A stretch of DNA of 64,000 nt, taken from NCBI GenBank assembly GCA_964034945.1, contig OZ035962.1:102374784-102438783 (forward strand), written 5' to 3'. The notes beneath the pieces are model-generated. The model did no database searches, was not told where the DNA came from, and worked only from the letters and a program-made list of their open reading frames with translations. The translations under genes were made by a program, and so were the position numbers. This document shows, piece by piece, positions 10,775-20,479 of this stretch. The stretch's first letter is position 1. Every line of letters begins with the position of its first letter. The DNA is from Chrysopilus asiliformis (lineage: Eukaryota; Arthropoda; Insecta; Diptera; Rhagionidae).

Positions 10775-11345
10775 AAAAACATAACAAAAGCTATAATTGC
10801 CAATCTGGCAATTATTGAAAACCCGTATGGTGATTTAAGTGAACAGCGAACAGTTGTATCAAAATTCCACTTTGAAGTCAAACTTTCCAAAAAGATTTTT
10901 TAAAATTTATTCCAATCGGATTTTGATGTATGGAAGTTTTATGTAGAATCATATTCTAAATAACTTTTGTTCTTGCACTTTTTTGATAAGATGCACCGTT
11001 TTTGAGATATTCGCAAAAATCGTTTTCGTTCGTATGGGGGGTACCCCCCTAATGGTCAATTTTTGCCCATTAACGAACTTAGCCTTGCACTTTACGAAAA
11101 ACGAATCTGCGCAAAATTTCAAGTCTCTAGCTCAATTCGTGCGCCCGCAATCCGCGCCACAGACGGACAGACGGACGGACAGACGGACGGACAGACGGAC
11201 GGACGGACGGACATGCTAAATTCAACTTTTTTTTATCATTCTAAACACACTGGTGCAATTCATTTTTTTGTGTGATGACGGGATCTTGGCGTTACAAACG
11301 GTAAGGCAAATCTAATATACCCTTTGGTTTCACCATACGGGTATA
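10775..11345 (+). mobile_element. Mini-me-like non-autonomous element, copy A
   Basis: It runs from ACATAACAAAAGCTATAATT to the closing hairpin ending GGGTATA. Near the left end are a small palindrome (AATTGCCA/TGGCAATT) and ACCCGTATGGTGA, whose complement TCACCATACGGGT lies at the right end. The core TTTCAAGTCTCTAGCTCAAT (about 11117-11136) precedes a (GACGGACA)n array at about 11160-11213. The combination of a conserved core beside a (GTCY)n array matches descriptions of dipteran mini-me elements. No coding capacity. Confidence 0.75.
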
Positions 11346-11515
11346 GAAACCATACATCCTTGATTTGACTGCTCTGTCAAAGTATAGGCAATCCAAGTAG
11401 TTTCAGTTCATACAAATTTTTTGGTCAAAATGACGTTGCACATTACATATTCCAGCATTGCACAAAATATTTTGATTTTACAGTCCCATATAGCTATTTT
11501 CACTGCCCTCTTACC

Positions 11516-12052
11516 TCTGGAGCCCAATGAACGCAACGCGAACGCAACGCGAACGCAACTGCAACGTTGTGAACTGCAACGCTGTGAAATGCAACGTGGT
11601 GAACTGCGACGCTGTGAACTGCAACGCTGTGAACTGCAACGCTGTGAATTGCAATGCTGTGAACTGCAACGCTGTGGACTGTCACGCAGCGCAATATTTC
11701 AGCGGCGCGGCAGAGCCCAATGGCATCTCGTGAAGTAGTACAAGTGACATAATATAAAGTGGTATAAAGTTGGCAAAATTACAAAAATGGATAATTTTGA
11801 AGCGATAATTTGCTTTGTTGGTCTTTATCTTTGTTATTTGCACTAAGTCTATGAATTTTTCCTCGAACGACATTTCCCCAACCTCACTTTATGAACTGTC
11901 AATGCAGAATTCTGCGGCAAAGTTAGAAATTTGCAAACTTTTGCGTTGTAGTTGCGTTCTCTGCGTTCACTTTGCCCACTTCGAATGATTTCAATGGAAC
12001 AAACATGTAAGTGACGGTTTCTGCGTTCGCGTTGCGGTCATTGGGCTCCAGA
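11516..12052. mobile_element. MITE with GGAGCCCAATG ends and internal minisatellite
   Basis: The ends read TCTGGAGCCCAATG and CATTGGGCTCCAGA. The inverted repeats extend through GAACGCAACGCGAACGC with few mismatches. A second member lies at 52153-52585 and shares the interior (ATGGATAATT...GCGATAATTTGCTTTG). No clear target duplication. The superfamily is unresolved. Confidence 0.75.
11561..11680 (+). repeat. 15-bp minisatellite, eight units
   Basis: The consensus unit is GCAACGCTGTGAACT, repeated eight times with point differences. Because 15 is a multiple of three, several frames stay open across it; these reading frames are not genes. The array sits inside the left part of the MITE at 11516, and the related MITE at 52153 lacks it. 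Confidence 0.9.
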
Positions 12053-12677
12053 CATTATGCCGATCACTGATAGATTTTAAAAAAAAAAAGTCTTAAGCGG
12101 GCTTCCTATGACGAGCCTAATTTTTTAAGAGGAAAATCTCATTTGAAAAATAACTGAAAATGAAATGCAGGGTAAATGAATAAATGCTGTTTTTCGATAT
12201 TTCAAAAACTATTAATTTTAAAAACAGCAGGGCAACGAGTTTCTTATTTTCTCCATTTAAACGCACTGTTTATGATTGACCTGCAACAGCATAGCAAAAC
12301 TTGCCCTGCATATGAAATGGACGTCATTTCATTGGGCTTTTGAAAAAAACATTTTTTAAATTATTTCACAAAAAATGGATGCCAATTTCTAAACAAGAAA
12401 AACAAACTTTAGTCAGAAACACTTCACTCTTTATTTATTTGAAAAATACATTGGTAACTTAATAGTATATTCAATCAAAAAAAATGTTCCAAACAAACAT
12501 TGCGAACTATTTAATTTTAAAACGTGTCCACTTAAAGCTTATTATAATAATCAAAGTGGAGATTTTTTTTTTTCAAATACTTGTGCTATATTTCTTAAAT
12601 ATTTTTAAAATGCCAAATTTTTTTCTTTTATTATTGTTTAAAATCCAGTATGATTTTGTTTATAATTCTACAAAAAT

Positions 12678-13366
12678 TTAGAATATAGTTTTCGCAAAAC
12701 ATACGCACAATAAGAAACTTATCGCCATCAATAGATAAAGCATATAAATTGGTAAATAATTCCATTCTTTCCCGTCTTTTAAATATTGATCAGGTGCATC
12801 GACTGGCTCCCAAATCGGATCATTTTCACATTTAAACTCAGTTCTTTGACAGGGTAGACCGTTTAGAAAATTTTTAGCGTAATGAATATAATAGCGATTT
12901 CCTCTTCAACTTCAAGACGATCTGATTGCAAGCACAATACAAAGTTTGTTAAATTCGATGTGATATTCTTTAAAAATCTTATAGTACTCTGAACTCCAAA
13001 GAAATCGACTTTTTTCAAATAGTAATCAGATTCAAATTGCGGATTATTCCCACATTTTATCACACCCTCTAAGCAAAATAATACGAAATTAAATTGAATT
13101 TCGATTGTCCTATTAAGCAACTGAAACCCTAATTTTTTGTTGAACAGCAAATTAAAGAAATAATTTGTCTCTTTATTTTTGCTAGTTGGTAAATTTTGTT
13201 TTGGCAATTTATCAACAAAAAAGTATTTTTTGTAGACGGAATTCAAATCAAGTAAAATCATATCTTTTACTTTGTAATTTGGATCACAAATTTTCACCTT
13301 ATCTTCACATACTCTGTTCTTCAACACAAATATTAGCAGTGCAATGATAAGAAATAATTTCGTCAT
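12678..13366 (-). pseudogene. Type I membrane/secreted protein paralogue with a C-terminal frameshift
   Basis: I do not recognise the family. Starting at the ATG at 13366 (chosen because it is followed directly by the hydrophobic signal KLFLIIALLIFVL and aligns with the start at 15839), the frame encodes a cysteine-containing ectodomain with CDPNY and DMILLDLNS, both shared with the neighbour. The frame ends prematurely at 12863. Shifting frame there recovers HYAKNFL, EFKCENDP and a transmembrane segment (LPIYMLYLLMAISFLLCVC) ending at the TAA at 12678, colinear with the neighbour. Comparison suggests a net 4-base deletion around 12876. The product would either lack its membrane anchor or not be made. 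A sequencing error is possible. Confidence 0.6.
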
Positions 13367-13683
13367 TGAAATAACTTGGTATAATATACACTTAACCAGC
13401 AGTTCAGGGACTGAAGAGTACATAAAATATAAACTATTTCGAAAAAAGGATAAAATATTTCTTTCAAACTTTCAATAATTGTCGCAAATTGACGCAATCA
13501 GGAATATATGAGAAATTGAAATGTTTTTTTTTTCTAATCAAGTATGAAAAACATATGTGAGTGCTTTAATAAATTGTAATTTACATTCTATTTGATGGAA
13601 ATTGTAAATTGGATAACTTTTACAAATGAGTTGAAATATTTCACAAATAATTTGAGTGGAATTACGTCAAGGTCAATACAAAA

Positions 13684-13774
13684 TGCTAGCAATCAAATTT
13701 TTAAACATAAGAAAAAGTACTATTGCCCAGGGGCCATTATACTTTTTCTTATGTTTGAAAATTTGATTGCAGCA
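13684..13774. repeat. Inverted-repeat hairpin unit
   Basis: TGCTAGCAATCAAATTTTTA... and its near-complement ending ...TTGATTGCAGCA form arms of about 35 bp around a 20-bp centre (TATTGCCCAGGGGCCATT). Probably a small MITE; no family assigned. Confidence 0.65.
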
Positions 13775-13844
13775 TTTTTTAAAAATTTAATTGCTAGTAG
13801 TCGTCAAATACATCGTCAAAAAAAAGCATTTTCCGAGCACTTCT

Positions 13845-14545
13845 GAGTCGATTTGAGCGTTATTAGAAAAATGTCTTTCTGTCTGTTATTCTGTCAGTCT
13901 GTTAGTCTACGTACAATATTTCTCAAAAACTACTAGAAATAGAGCCATGAAATTTTTCGGGGATGTTTGATCCTGAAATGGGAGGATCCTGTCAACTTTT
14001 GGTGCAAATCCTTTAAGAGAAAGTAACCAAAATGGGGCTTTTATGAAATTTCAATTACTTCTTGTTTTTTTGTTATTTTCTCCGAAACCACGCGTTTCCG
14101 GTAGTCTTAAGTATGACAAAAGTGGAAGACAGTAAAATTTCTTACACTTTTGTCTTTCACTAGAACTCGATATCCCAAACCGTTATCGAGATACACCATT
14201 ATTTCAAAAAAATCTTTTTTTTTTGCGATTCTATCGAAAACTAAAGGGTTTTAGATGGTTCAATTTATGAAATGAATTGAAGAGAATAACATTTGCCACA
14301 ATTTTGAGTTTTTCTGTTATCCTCTACCTTTTACCGTTACTGAGATATTTTTATTAAAAGGTGAAAAAAAATGATTTTTGCAAATTCCTTGCAAACTAAC
14401 GATTTTTCGAAAGAGAAAAAATGATTAACGTAAAATTAAAGATATTAAAATTCTCCACATTTTTGCCTTTTTCGATAAATAAATATCTTTTACCGTTATC
14501 GAAATATTTCAGATTTTTTGAAAAAAAATTTTTTTTTTGTTTTGA
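13845..14545 (+). repeat. GTCY-bearing repeat family 2, copy 1
   Basis: Features in order are GAGTCGATT, a short CTGTCTGT...CAGTCTGT run, TTTCTCAAAAACTA, GGGATGTTTGATCCTGAAAT and later AACTCGATATCCCAAACCG. The same order is found, inverted, at 55855-56580. Moderately diverged and non-coding. It is distinct from the mini-me-like family but carries the same kind of tetranucleotide array. Confidence 0.65.
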
Positions 14546-15120
14546 TATAAAAAATATTATTTATACTCGTCGGGTTATAGTGTAAATTATGCACAGATGT
14601 AAATTTTGTATCAAAAAAATCATGCTTGTTCACATTAGATGTTTTCGTATATTACCCACTCGTTTTGAAAAATTTCACCTGCGGCGTATTTCTTTTTTCT
14701 TTTCGAAGTTTTGTAATCATTTTTACTTCCACATATGGTACTCCTTCTGATATTGTTTATTTGTAGTCTCTTGTACTTCTTAGGGTTCTAATGGTAAAAT
14801 ATATTGCTTCGTACACATATTCATATGAATTGCGGTGTGGTTACTTCTATTCTTAGGACTACGCAAATAATATTTAATAGAATCATGAGGTGCTGCAAAG
14901 GGGTTCCACTGAGTTTAAGCGTTCTTTAAATTAATGTTCACACCAATTCTTAACAAAATCATTAAATTGAAGGTTAAATCTGTAGAATTTTTAAATTTGT
15001 TGAAGTAATTTTTTTCTCACTACAGTCAATTTATTTGTACTGTGTGTAAAAATATTTAAATGTTTGTGTTTTCAGTTATAATTTATTTTGTGAATTGTTC
15101 AATTTTTATAACCATCTACT
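14546..15120. other. Intergenic between the paired membrane-protein genes
   Basis: AT-rich sequence in which I see no gene or repeat structure. Confidence 0.4.
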
Positions 15121-15128
15121 GAATTTGA

Positions 15129-15839
15129 TTATTTAAATGTTGCAAAAGTAACACATAACATGAAACTTACTGCTACGAAAGCACACAAAGCATAAATTAT
15201 TATATTATTAAAATGATTTCCATCTTGATTGCTCGTTTGTGAGGTGGCGTCTGAATTCCAAACTGGATCATTCTCACATTTAAATTCATCCGTATTGCAA
15301 ATAAGATGGTCCAGAAAGTGAGAAGGAAGTTCCATTGCATATTCCGTGAACATAATAGGTATTTCCGTTTTTGTACCAAGTTTTTCTGGTTGCAAGCACA
15401 AAACAAAACTCGTTGAACTCGATGAGGTATTCCAGAAAATTTTTGTAGTACCCTGAATTTCAAAAAAATCCAATTTTCTGGAACAAAAACTTTGTGGAAT
15501 GAATTCCGACATATGTGAAAAAGCGCATTTTAAAGCTCCCTCTTTGCAAAATAACACGAAAAAAGTTGTAATTTCCATCGATCCGTTAATCACTTGAAAA
15601 GCTAGTCTTTTTTCAGAAATCAAATGTAAAAAATAACTGATTTCCTGATTTTTGTTTATTGGCAAACTTTCGTCAGGTAAACCAGCAACAATAAAAAATT
15701 TTCTATAAGTAGAATTCAAATCGAGCAAAATCATATCTGGCTCCTTATAGTTTGGGTCACAAATTTCCACTTTGGCTCCATAAATTATATTTTTGAAAAT
15801 TATTCCTGGTAGGAAAATCAAAAAAAATAATTTCTCCAT
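15129..15839 (-). CDS. Type I membrane glycoprotein, family not recognised
   Basis: The chosen start is the ATG at 15839 (236 residues), because the hydrophobic signal EKLFFLIFLPGIIF begins right after it; an upstream in-frame ATG at 15875 would place about 12 polar residues before the signal. The ectodomain of about 180 residues has CDPNY, DMILLDLNSTY, paired CKEGALKC, and EFKCENDPVW close to the membrane, with several cysteines and N-glycosylation sequons. A single transmembrane helix (about IIIYALCAFVAVSFMLCVTF) ends the protein with almost no cytoplasmic tail. It is a tandem paralogue of the frameshifted copy at 12678-13366. The function is unknown; a cell-surface or secretory-pathway location follows from the topology. 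Confidence 0.6.
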   Translation of the reverse strand: MEKLFFLIFLPGIIFKNIIYGAKVEICDPNYKEPDMILLDLNSTYRKFFIVAGLPDESLPINKNQEISYFLHLISEKRLAFQVINGSMEITTFFVLFCKEGALKCAFSHMSEFIPQSFCSRKLDFFEIQGTTKIFWNTSSSSTSFVLCLQPEKLGTKTEIPIMFTEYAMELPSHFLDHLICNTDEFKCENDPVWNSDATSQTSNQDGNHFNNIIIYALCAFVAVSFMLCVTFATFK

Positions 15840-16114
15840 TGTAATAACTTGATATGAGCTCTTGGATAACAACATAGATACTAAAAAACATTATAAGAAT
15901 TTGAATTGCGAATAATTTTACTGAAGTAATTTTCAACAATTTTATGGCAATTGGGGAATTGGGGACTAACTAATGTAACCATTTTACTGGAGCGTTGTTC
16001 TTTAGAATATTATTCATTATTTAATGTTTTAAAAGCATTTTATTATTTTATTGTCCTCTGCGTAGACATAGAAGGAAAGTATTGGATTCAAAGAAAGTAT
16101 TGTACTCGAGAACG

Positions 16115-16382
16115 GAGGCAACGAAATCCGTTTAAAGAAAAATGATGGGATGTCCGTGTCGGCCTGTCTACCGGTCTGTATGTTGGTCTGTCTGTCAGTC
16201 TGTATGTCGGTCTATCTGTCGGTCTGTCTGTCGACCTGTCTGCCGGTCTGTCTATCGGTCTGTCAGTCTGTCTGTCTGTCTGTCTCTCTGTTCGTCTGTT
16301 TGTCGGTCTGTCTGTCGGTCCGTCTGTCAGTCTGTTCTGTCGGTCTATCTGTCGGACTGTCTGTCTGTCGGTCTGTATGTCG

Positions 16383-16425
<43 letters not shown>

Positions 16426-16505
16426 GGTCTGTCTGTCGGCCTGCCTGTCGGCCTGCCTGTCGGCCTGTCTGTCGGTCTCTCTGTCGGTCTGCCTGTCTGT
16501 CTGCC

Positions 16506-16545
<40 letters not shown>

Positions 16546-16670
16546 GGCCTGCCTATCGGCCTGTCTGTCAGTCTGTCTGTCGGTCTATCTGTCGGACTGT
16601 CTGTCTGTCGGTTTGTATGTCGGTCTGTCTGTCGGCCTGTCTGTCGGGGTTTTCGAACCTCAGGAAACCT
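16115..16670 (+). repeat. Giant (GTCY)n tetranucleotide array in a repeat of family 3
   Basis: After AACGAAATCCGTTT and GATGTCCGTG (shared with the repeat at 3427) there are about 500 bp of CTGT/CGGT/CTGC units (roughly 16150-16650), with higher-order blocks such as CTGTCGGCCTGC. Long open frames exist in all three forward frames because four-base repeats cycle through them; none has any other coding evidence. Confidence 0.9.
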
Positions 16671-16679
16671 CCTGTAAAG

Positions 16680-17860
16680 GTAACTTGAATATACTTTTTC
16701 CCCGAAAAAAATCGGCAGAAACAGGATTTTGAGGTAACCGAGCCACGGTCTTCCAGGTACTTGATATTAAGTCGAATCATTTCTCAAAAGCAAAAAAACG
16801 CTTTTTATGAGAAAAGAAATAGTATACTTTTCTAGCTTAATTACGCATGGCAAAATGTACGTTTTTTCTGCTTTTCAAAATTCGAAATGAAAATTCCCTT
16901 AATATCAATACAAGTAAAGATGTAAATAAATTCACCAAGGAAATAGTTTCAAATAGATAGTGTTTTTTTCGTCATTTAGCTATAAACCTTTCTCGACATT
17001 AAATTCTTGCAAAACCAAAGATTGCAATTACGTTTTACCTTCGCACAACAAACACATCTTCTGAACTAATAATACCTTCGAAGATATGTGGGGTAATTTT
17101 CCGACGGAATAAAAGTAAATTGTCTTAAGATGCAACTGCTACAGTTGAATCAGTCGATTTTAGTAGGCAGTTAGATATGTGTCTTATTTTATGCCGCAAC
17201 TGTGAATCTTCCCAGTCAACTTTATTACAAATCCTCCCTCCATGATGGCGCTCGTCCATAATATAAAATGTAAATCTAAATCTTCACGGGAACTGCAGTT
17301 ATAGACAATCTGTACTGGAAGATTCATATAAGTGTTATAGAAAGATATGCGAATATAGATAAATATGCAATATAACGATAAGTACGAGTATATCGTATGA
17401 ATGGTAAATGCATTTTTGTCTCATTTGGGCATTTTACTTTTACATGTTACGTTTTCTTTATAGTCATCAAGGTCTAGACATGCTAAAACATTTATGATGT
17501 CGAGTTTGAGCATAATTTAATGTTTTTATGTGCGCAAATCGTAACGATGCGTTGGTTTTAAATCTAGAACGAAAAGGTTGGCGTATTACCGCCACCGTAA
17601 GTAATTTCCTGGACCTCTGTGACCTTCCAACATAAATTTTTACATTTAACGATGTATGATCTAATTTTTTGAAGCGCTATTACAACATTAACACAGTCAT
17701 GATGTTGAAATTTTAACGGATTTATTTACTTTTGAAGCATATTGAAGAAGTTTTTATGCGAAAATAGAAGTAAACCAGTTTCCATCAGGATGTTCATCAA
17801 ATATTCTGTGTCGCAATTGCAAGCTTGTCCAACAGATCTGAAGTGGCAATTTCTTTTTGA
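16680..17860. other. Intergenic, nothing convincing
   Basis: AT-rich DNA with scattered short open frames. No gene or inverted repeat that I can support. Confidence 0.35.
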
Positions 17861-17865
17861 ATCTA

Positions 17866-18601
17866 ATGCTACATTTACACGAATGACAAATTTGTCATTT
17901 TTTTCTTGTCATTATGTTAATTCCCGTGTAAATGGCATAATTTTTGTAATTTTTTCTGTCAGAAAATGTCAATCTCTCATAAAAGAATGAACTTGTCCAT
18001 TCTTTGATGCCAGATTGTCATTCGTGCAAACGCAATATTAGTTATGACAACTTTAGTATTCAACTTTTGTCATAACTAATATTGCGTTTGTACGAATGAC
18101 AATCTGGCATAAAAGAATGGACAAGTTCATTCTTTTATGAGAGATTGACATTTTCTGACAGAAAAAATTACAAAAATTATGCCATTTACACGGGAATTAA
18201 CATAATGACAAGAAAAAAAAACATAACAAAAGCTATATTTGCCAATCTGGCAATTATTGAAAACCCGTATGGTGATTTAAGTGAATGGCGAACAGTTTTA
18301 TCAAAATTCCACTTTGAAGTCAAACTTTCCAATAAGATTTTTTAAAATTTATTCCAATCGGATTTTGATGTATGGGAGTTTTATGTAGAATCATATCCTA
18401 AATAACTTTTGTTCTTGGACTTTTTTGATAAGATGCACCGTTTTCGAGATATTCACAAAAACCGTTTCGTTCGGACTAATGGTCCATTTTTGCCCATTAA
18501 CGAACTTGGCCTTGCATTTTACGAAAAACGGATCTGCGCAAAATTTCAAGTCTCTAGCTCAATCCGTGCGCCCGCAATCCGCGCCACAGACAGACAGACG
18601 G

Positions 18602-18639
<38 letters not shown>

Positions 18640-18827
18640 GGACAGACAGACGGACGGACATGCAAAATTCATTTTTTTTTGTCATTCTAAACACACTGGT
18701 GTAATTCATTTTTGTGTGTGATGACGGGATCTTGGCGTTACAAACGGTAAGGCAAAGTTAATATACCCTTTGGTTTCACCATACGGGTATAAAAATGACA
18801 AATTTGTCATTCGTGTAAATGTAGCAT
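17866..18827. mobile_element. Foldback MITE split by a nested insertion
   Basis: Left arm 17866 to about 18045 and right arm about 18060-18219 plus 18792-18827 are near-perfect inverted copies (ends ATGCTACATTTACACGAATG / CATTCGTGTAAATGTAGCAT) around a loop of about 15 bp. The right arm is interrupted at an A-run by a mini-me-like element. Without it the element is about 390 bp with arms of about 190 bp. The superfamily is not identified. Confidence 0.85.
18220..18791 (+). mobile_element. Mini-me-like element, copy B (nested)
   Basis: Same order as copy A: ACATAACAAAAGC, AATTTGCCAATCTGGCAATT, ACCCGTATGGTGA, core TTTCAAGTCTCTAGCTCAAT, a (GACA/GACG)n array at about 18589-18661, and the terminal hairpin ending GGGTATA. 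It sits inside the right arm of the foldback MITE between A-runs, so its boundaries are defined by the empty site predicted from the left arm. Confidence 0.8.
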
Positions 18828-18829
18828 AA

Positions 18830-19985
18830 GAAACACATATATATATCTATCGTTAAGAGTGGTCCATAAAATATGTCACATCCTTTGGGCAGAGATTAAA
18901 GATCTGCGGTAGTGTGACGGTAACACTAAACTCCATTCAAAAAAAGCGAAAAAAAGAGTCAAAAAAGGAAAACAAAAACAAAAATCATAAAAAAATGTGA
19001 CTAATAGAACAATTTGGGACAATTTTGTTTTCATCTTTGTATAATTTATTAATTTGTACCGAAAAGCGCCGAATAAATACTACCAAATTAAGGAATTCAA
19101 TTATGGTGGGTAACGCGTCAGATATTTTTTAATCGGGTTCATAAATCATAAAGTTGCTCATATTTTGTTTCTTATTTTCAATTATCCTCTATGACCTGAC
19201 CATCAACTTCAATGATTAATTACTCTGTTTTGATTCCATTATGCTATCCGATATGTATATGTGTAGGATGTTAGTTAATGCGTTTATTAAAGTCGCTTGA
19301 CTATAATTGACATAACTGATTTACATTAGCAGGAAGTTTTTTTTAATGATTGTTTTTCCCAAAATCAAAATGTTTTCCTTCACAAATTAGAAAAATCGCG
19401 AAAAAATTTCTTCAATAAATTTTTTCCTGATCCCTGTCGGAACGGAGAGAGAATAATCAAAATTTACCCATTCGTCGGGGGATGTAAATTATATCCTTTC
19501 TGATTTTTGGTTTTTAAATTCAATTGACATTCATGCCTATTCTGGAATCCGAAGTAGCGTTAAGTTTGTTCGATTTCCTCTCAATTTGTATTCTTAAATT
19601 CGCTACGTTTCACTTCTGTTCGATTGTGTATGATCCAGTAATATTTTGAGGGTAGAATTACAAGTTACAAATTTCAAAATGCCAGAATTGCGAATCGAAT
19701 CGACTGAGTTTGGTTCTACGTTTTAACTTCGGATTCCAGAATAGCCATGATTATATTTAAATTTTCATCCATGTATAAAGCATATATATAGAAAATGGTA
19801 GTCAAATTCATCAGCAAACATATTTAGTTCGAAGGCTAGAAAAGACGTGGACTACTTAGCGACACCAGCGTCATGCCATTTCTTGCCTTAGAACTAGACG
19901 TTCACGAAGACTACTCGATACCTATCTTTTTCTTTACGCTTTGTATGGGAATCTAACCCTACTTCGTATGTAGTAGCTTTAGATA
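18830..19985. other. Intergenic, nothing convincing
   Basis: AT-rich sequence. TCCATAAAATATGTCAC near 18862 recurs in variant form near 51534 and may be a further repeat, not delimited. Confidence 0.35.
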
Positions 19986-20471
19986 TCATACTAATATATA
20001 AAAATGAGTTGGTGTCTGTCTGTCTGTCTGTCTGTCTGTTCCTCTTTCACGCAAAAACGGCTGATCCGATTGACTTGAAATTTGGCATGAGTATCTGTGG
20101 TAGTTCTGGTTCCAACATAGGCATACGGAAAGTAGCGTGAGGGGTGGGGGGAGTAAGGGGAGGGGGTAAAGTGATTTCGAAACTTAGTTTTTACGCTCTA
20201 TTACTCTTTCGCGGGAAAGCTACTGAACCGATTGGCCTGAAATTTGGCATAGATGTTCGCCGGGGATCCAGCCCCAACATAGACCCATTAAAAAGTAGCC
20301 CGAGAGGTGGGGGAGAGGGTAAAGTGATCTCGAAACTTACCTCTTCCTCTATGTTACCCTTTCGCGGGGAAACTACCGAGCCGATTGGCCTGAAGTTTAG
20401 TTCCAACATTGACCATCAAAACAAAATTTTTTTTAAAAACTTAACCCGGCAACGACGGGTATGCAAGCTAG
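19986..20471 (+). mobile_element. Non-autonomous Helitron 1
   Basis: It begins TCATACTAATATATAAAAAT, preceded by A, and ends CTAG followed by T, the A^T target and TC...CTRR ends expected of Helitrons. A short hairpin (CCCG...CGGG) lies about eight bases before CTAG. Near the left end is a (CTGT)n run, then CTGATCCGATTGACTTGAAA. The interior has tandem units of roughly 110-165 bp, each with CCGATTGGCCTGAA. Non-coding. Confidence 0.85.
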
Positions 20472-20479
20472 TTTGTTAT

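Noticed and set aside
11421..11738. Open frames rich in Cys/Asn/Val/Ala or Arg/Cys/Glu
   Set aside because: A 15-bp tandem repeat keeps all frames open; the same peptide unit repeats and no homologous element preserves it.
16142..16732. Long cysteine/serine/leucine-rich open frames (up to 196 codons)
   Set aside because: They are the translation of a (CTGT/CGGT)n array in three frames, with no other coding evidence.
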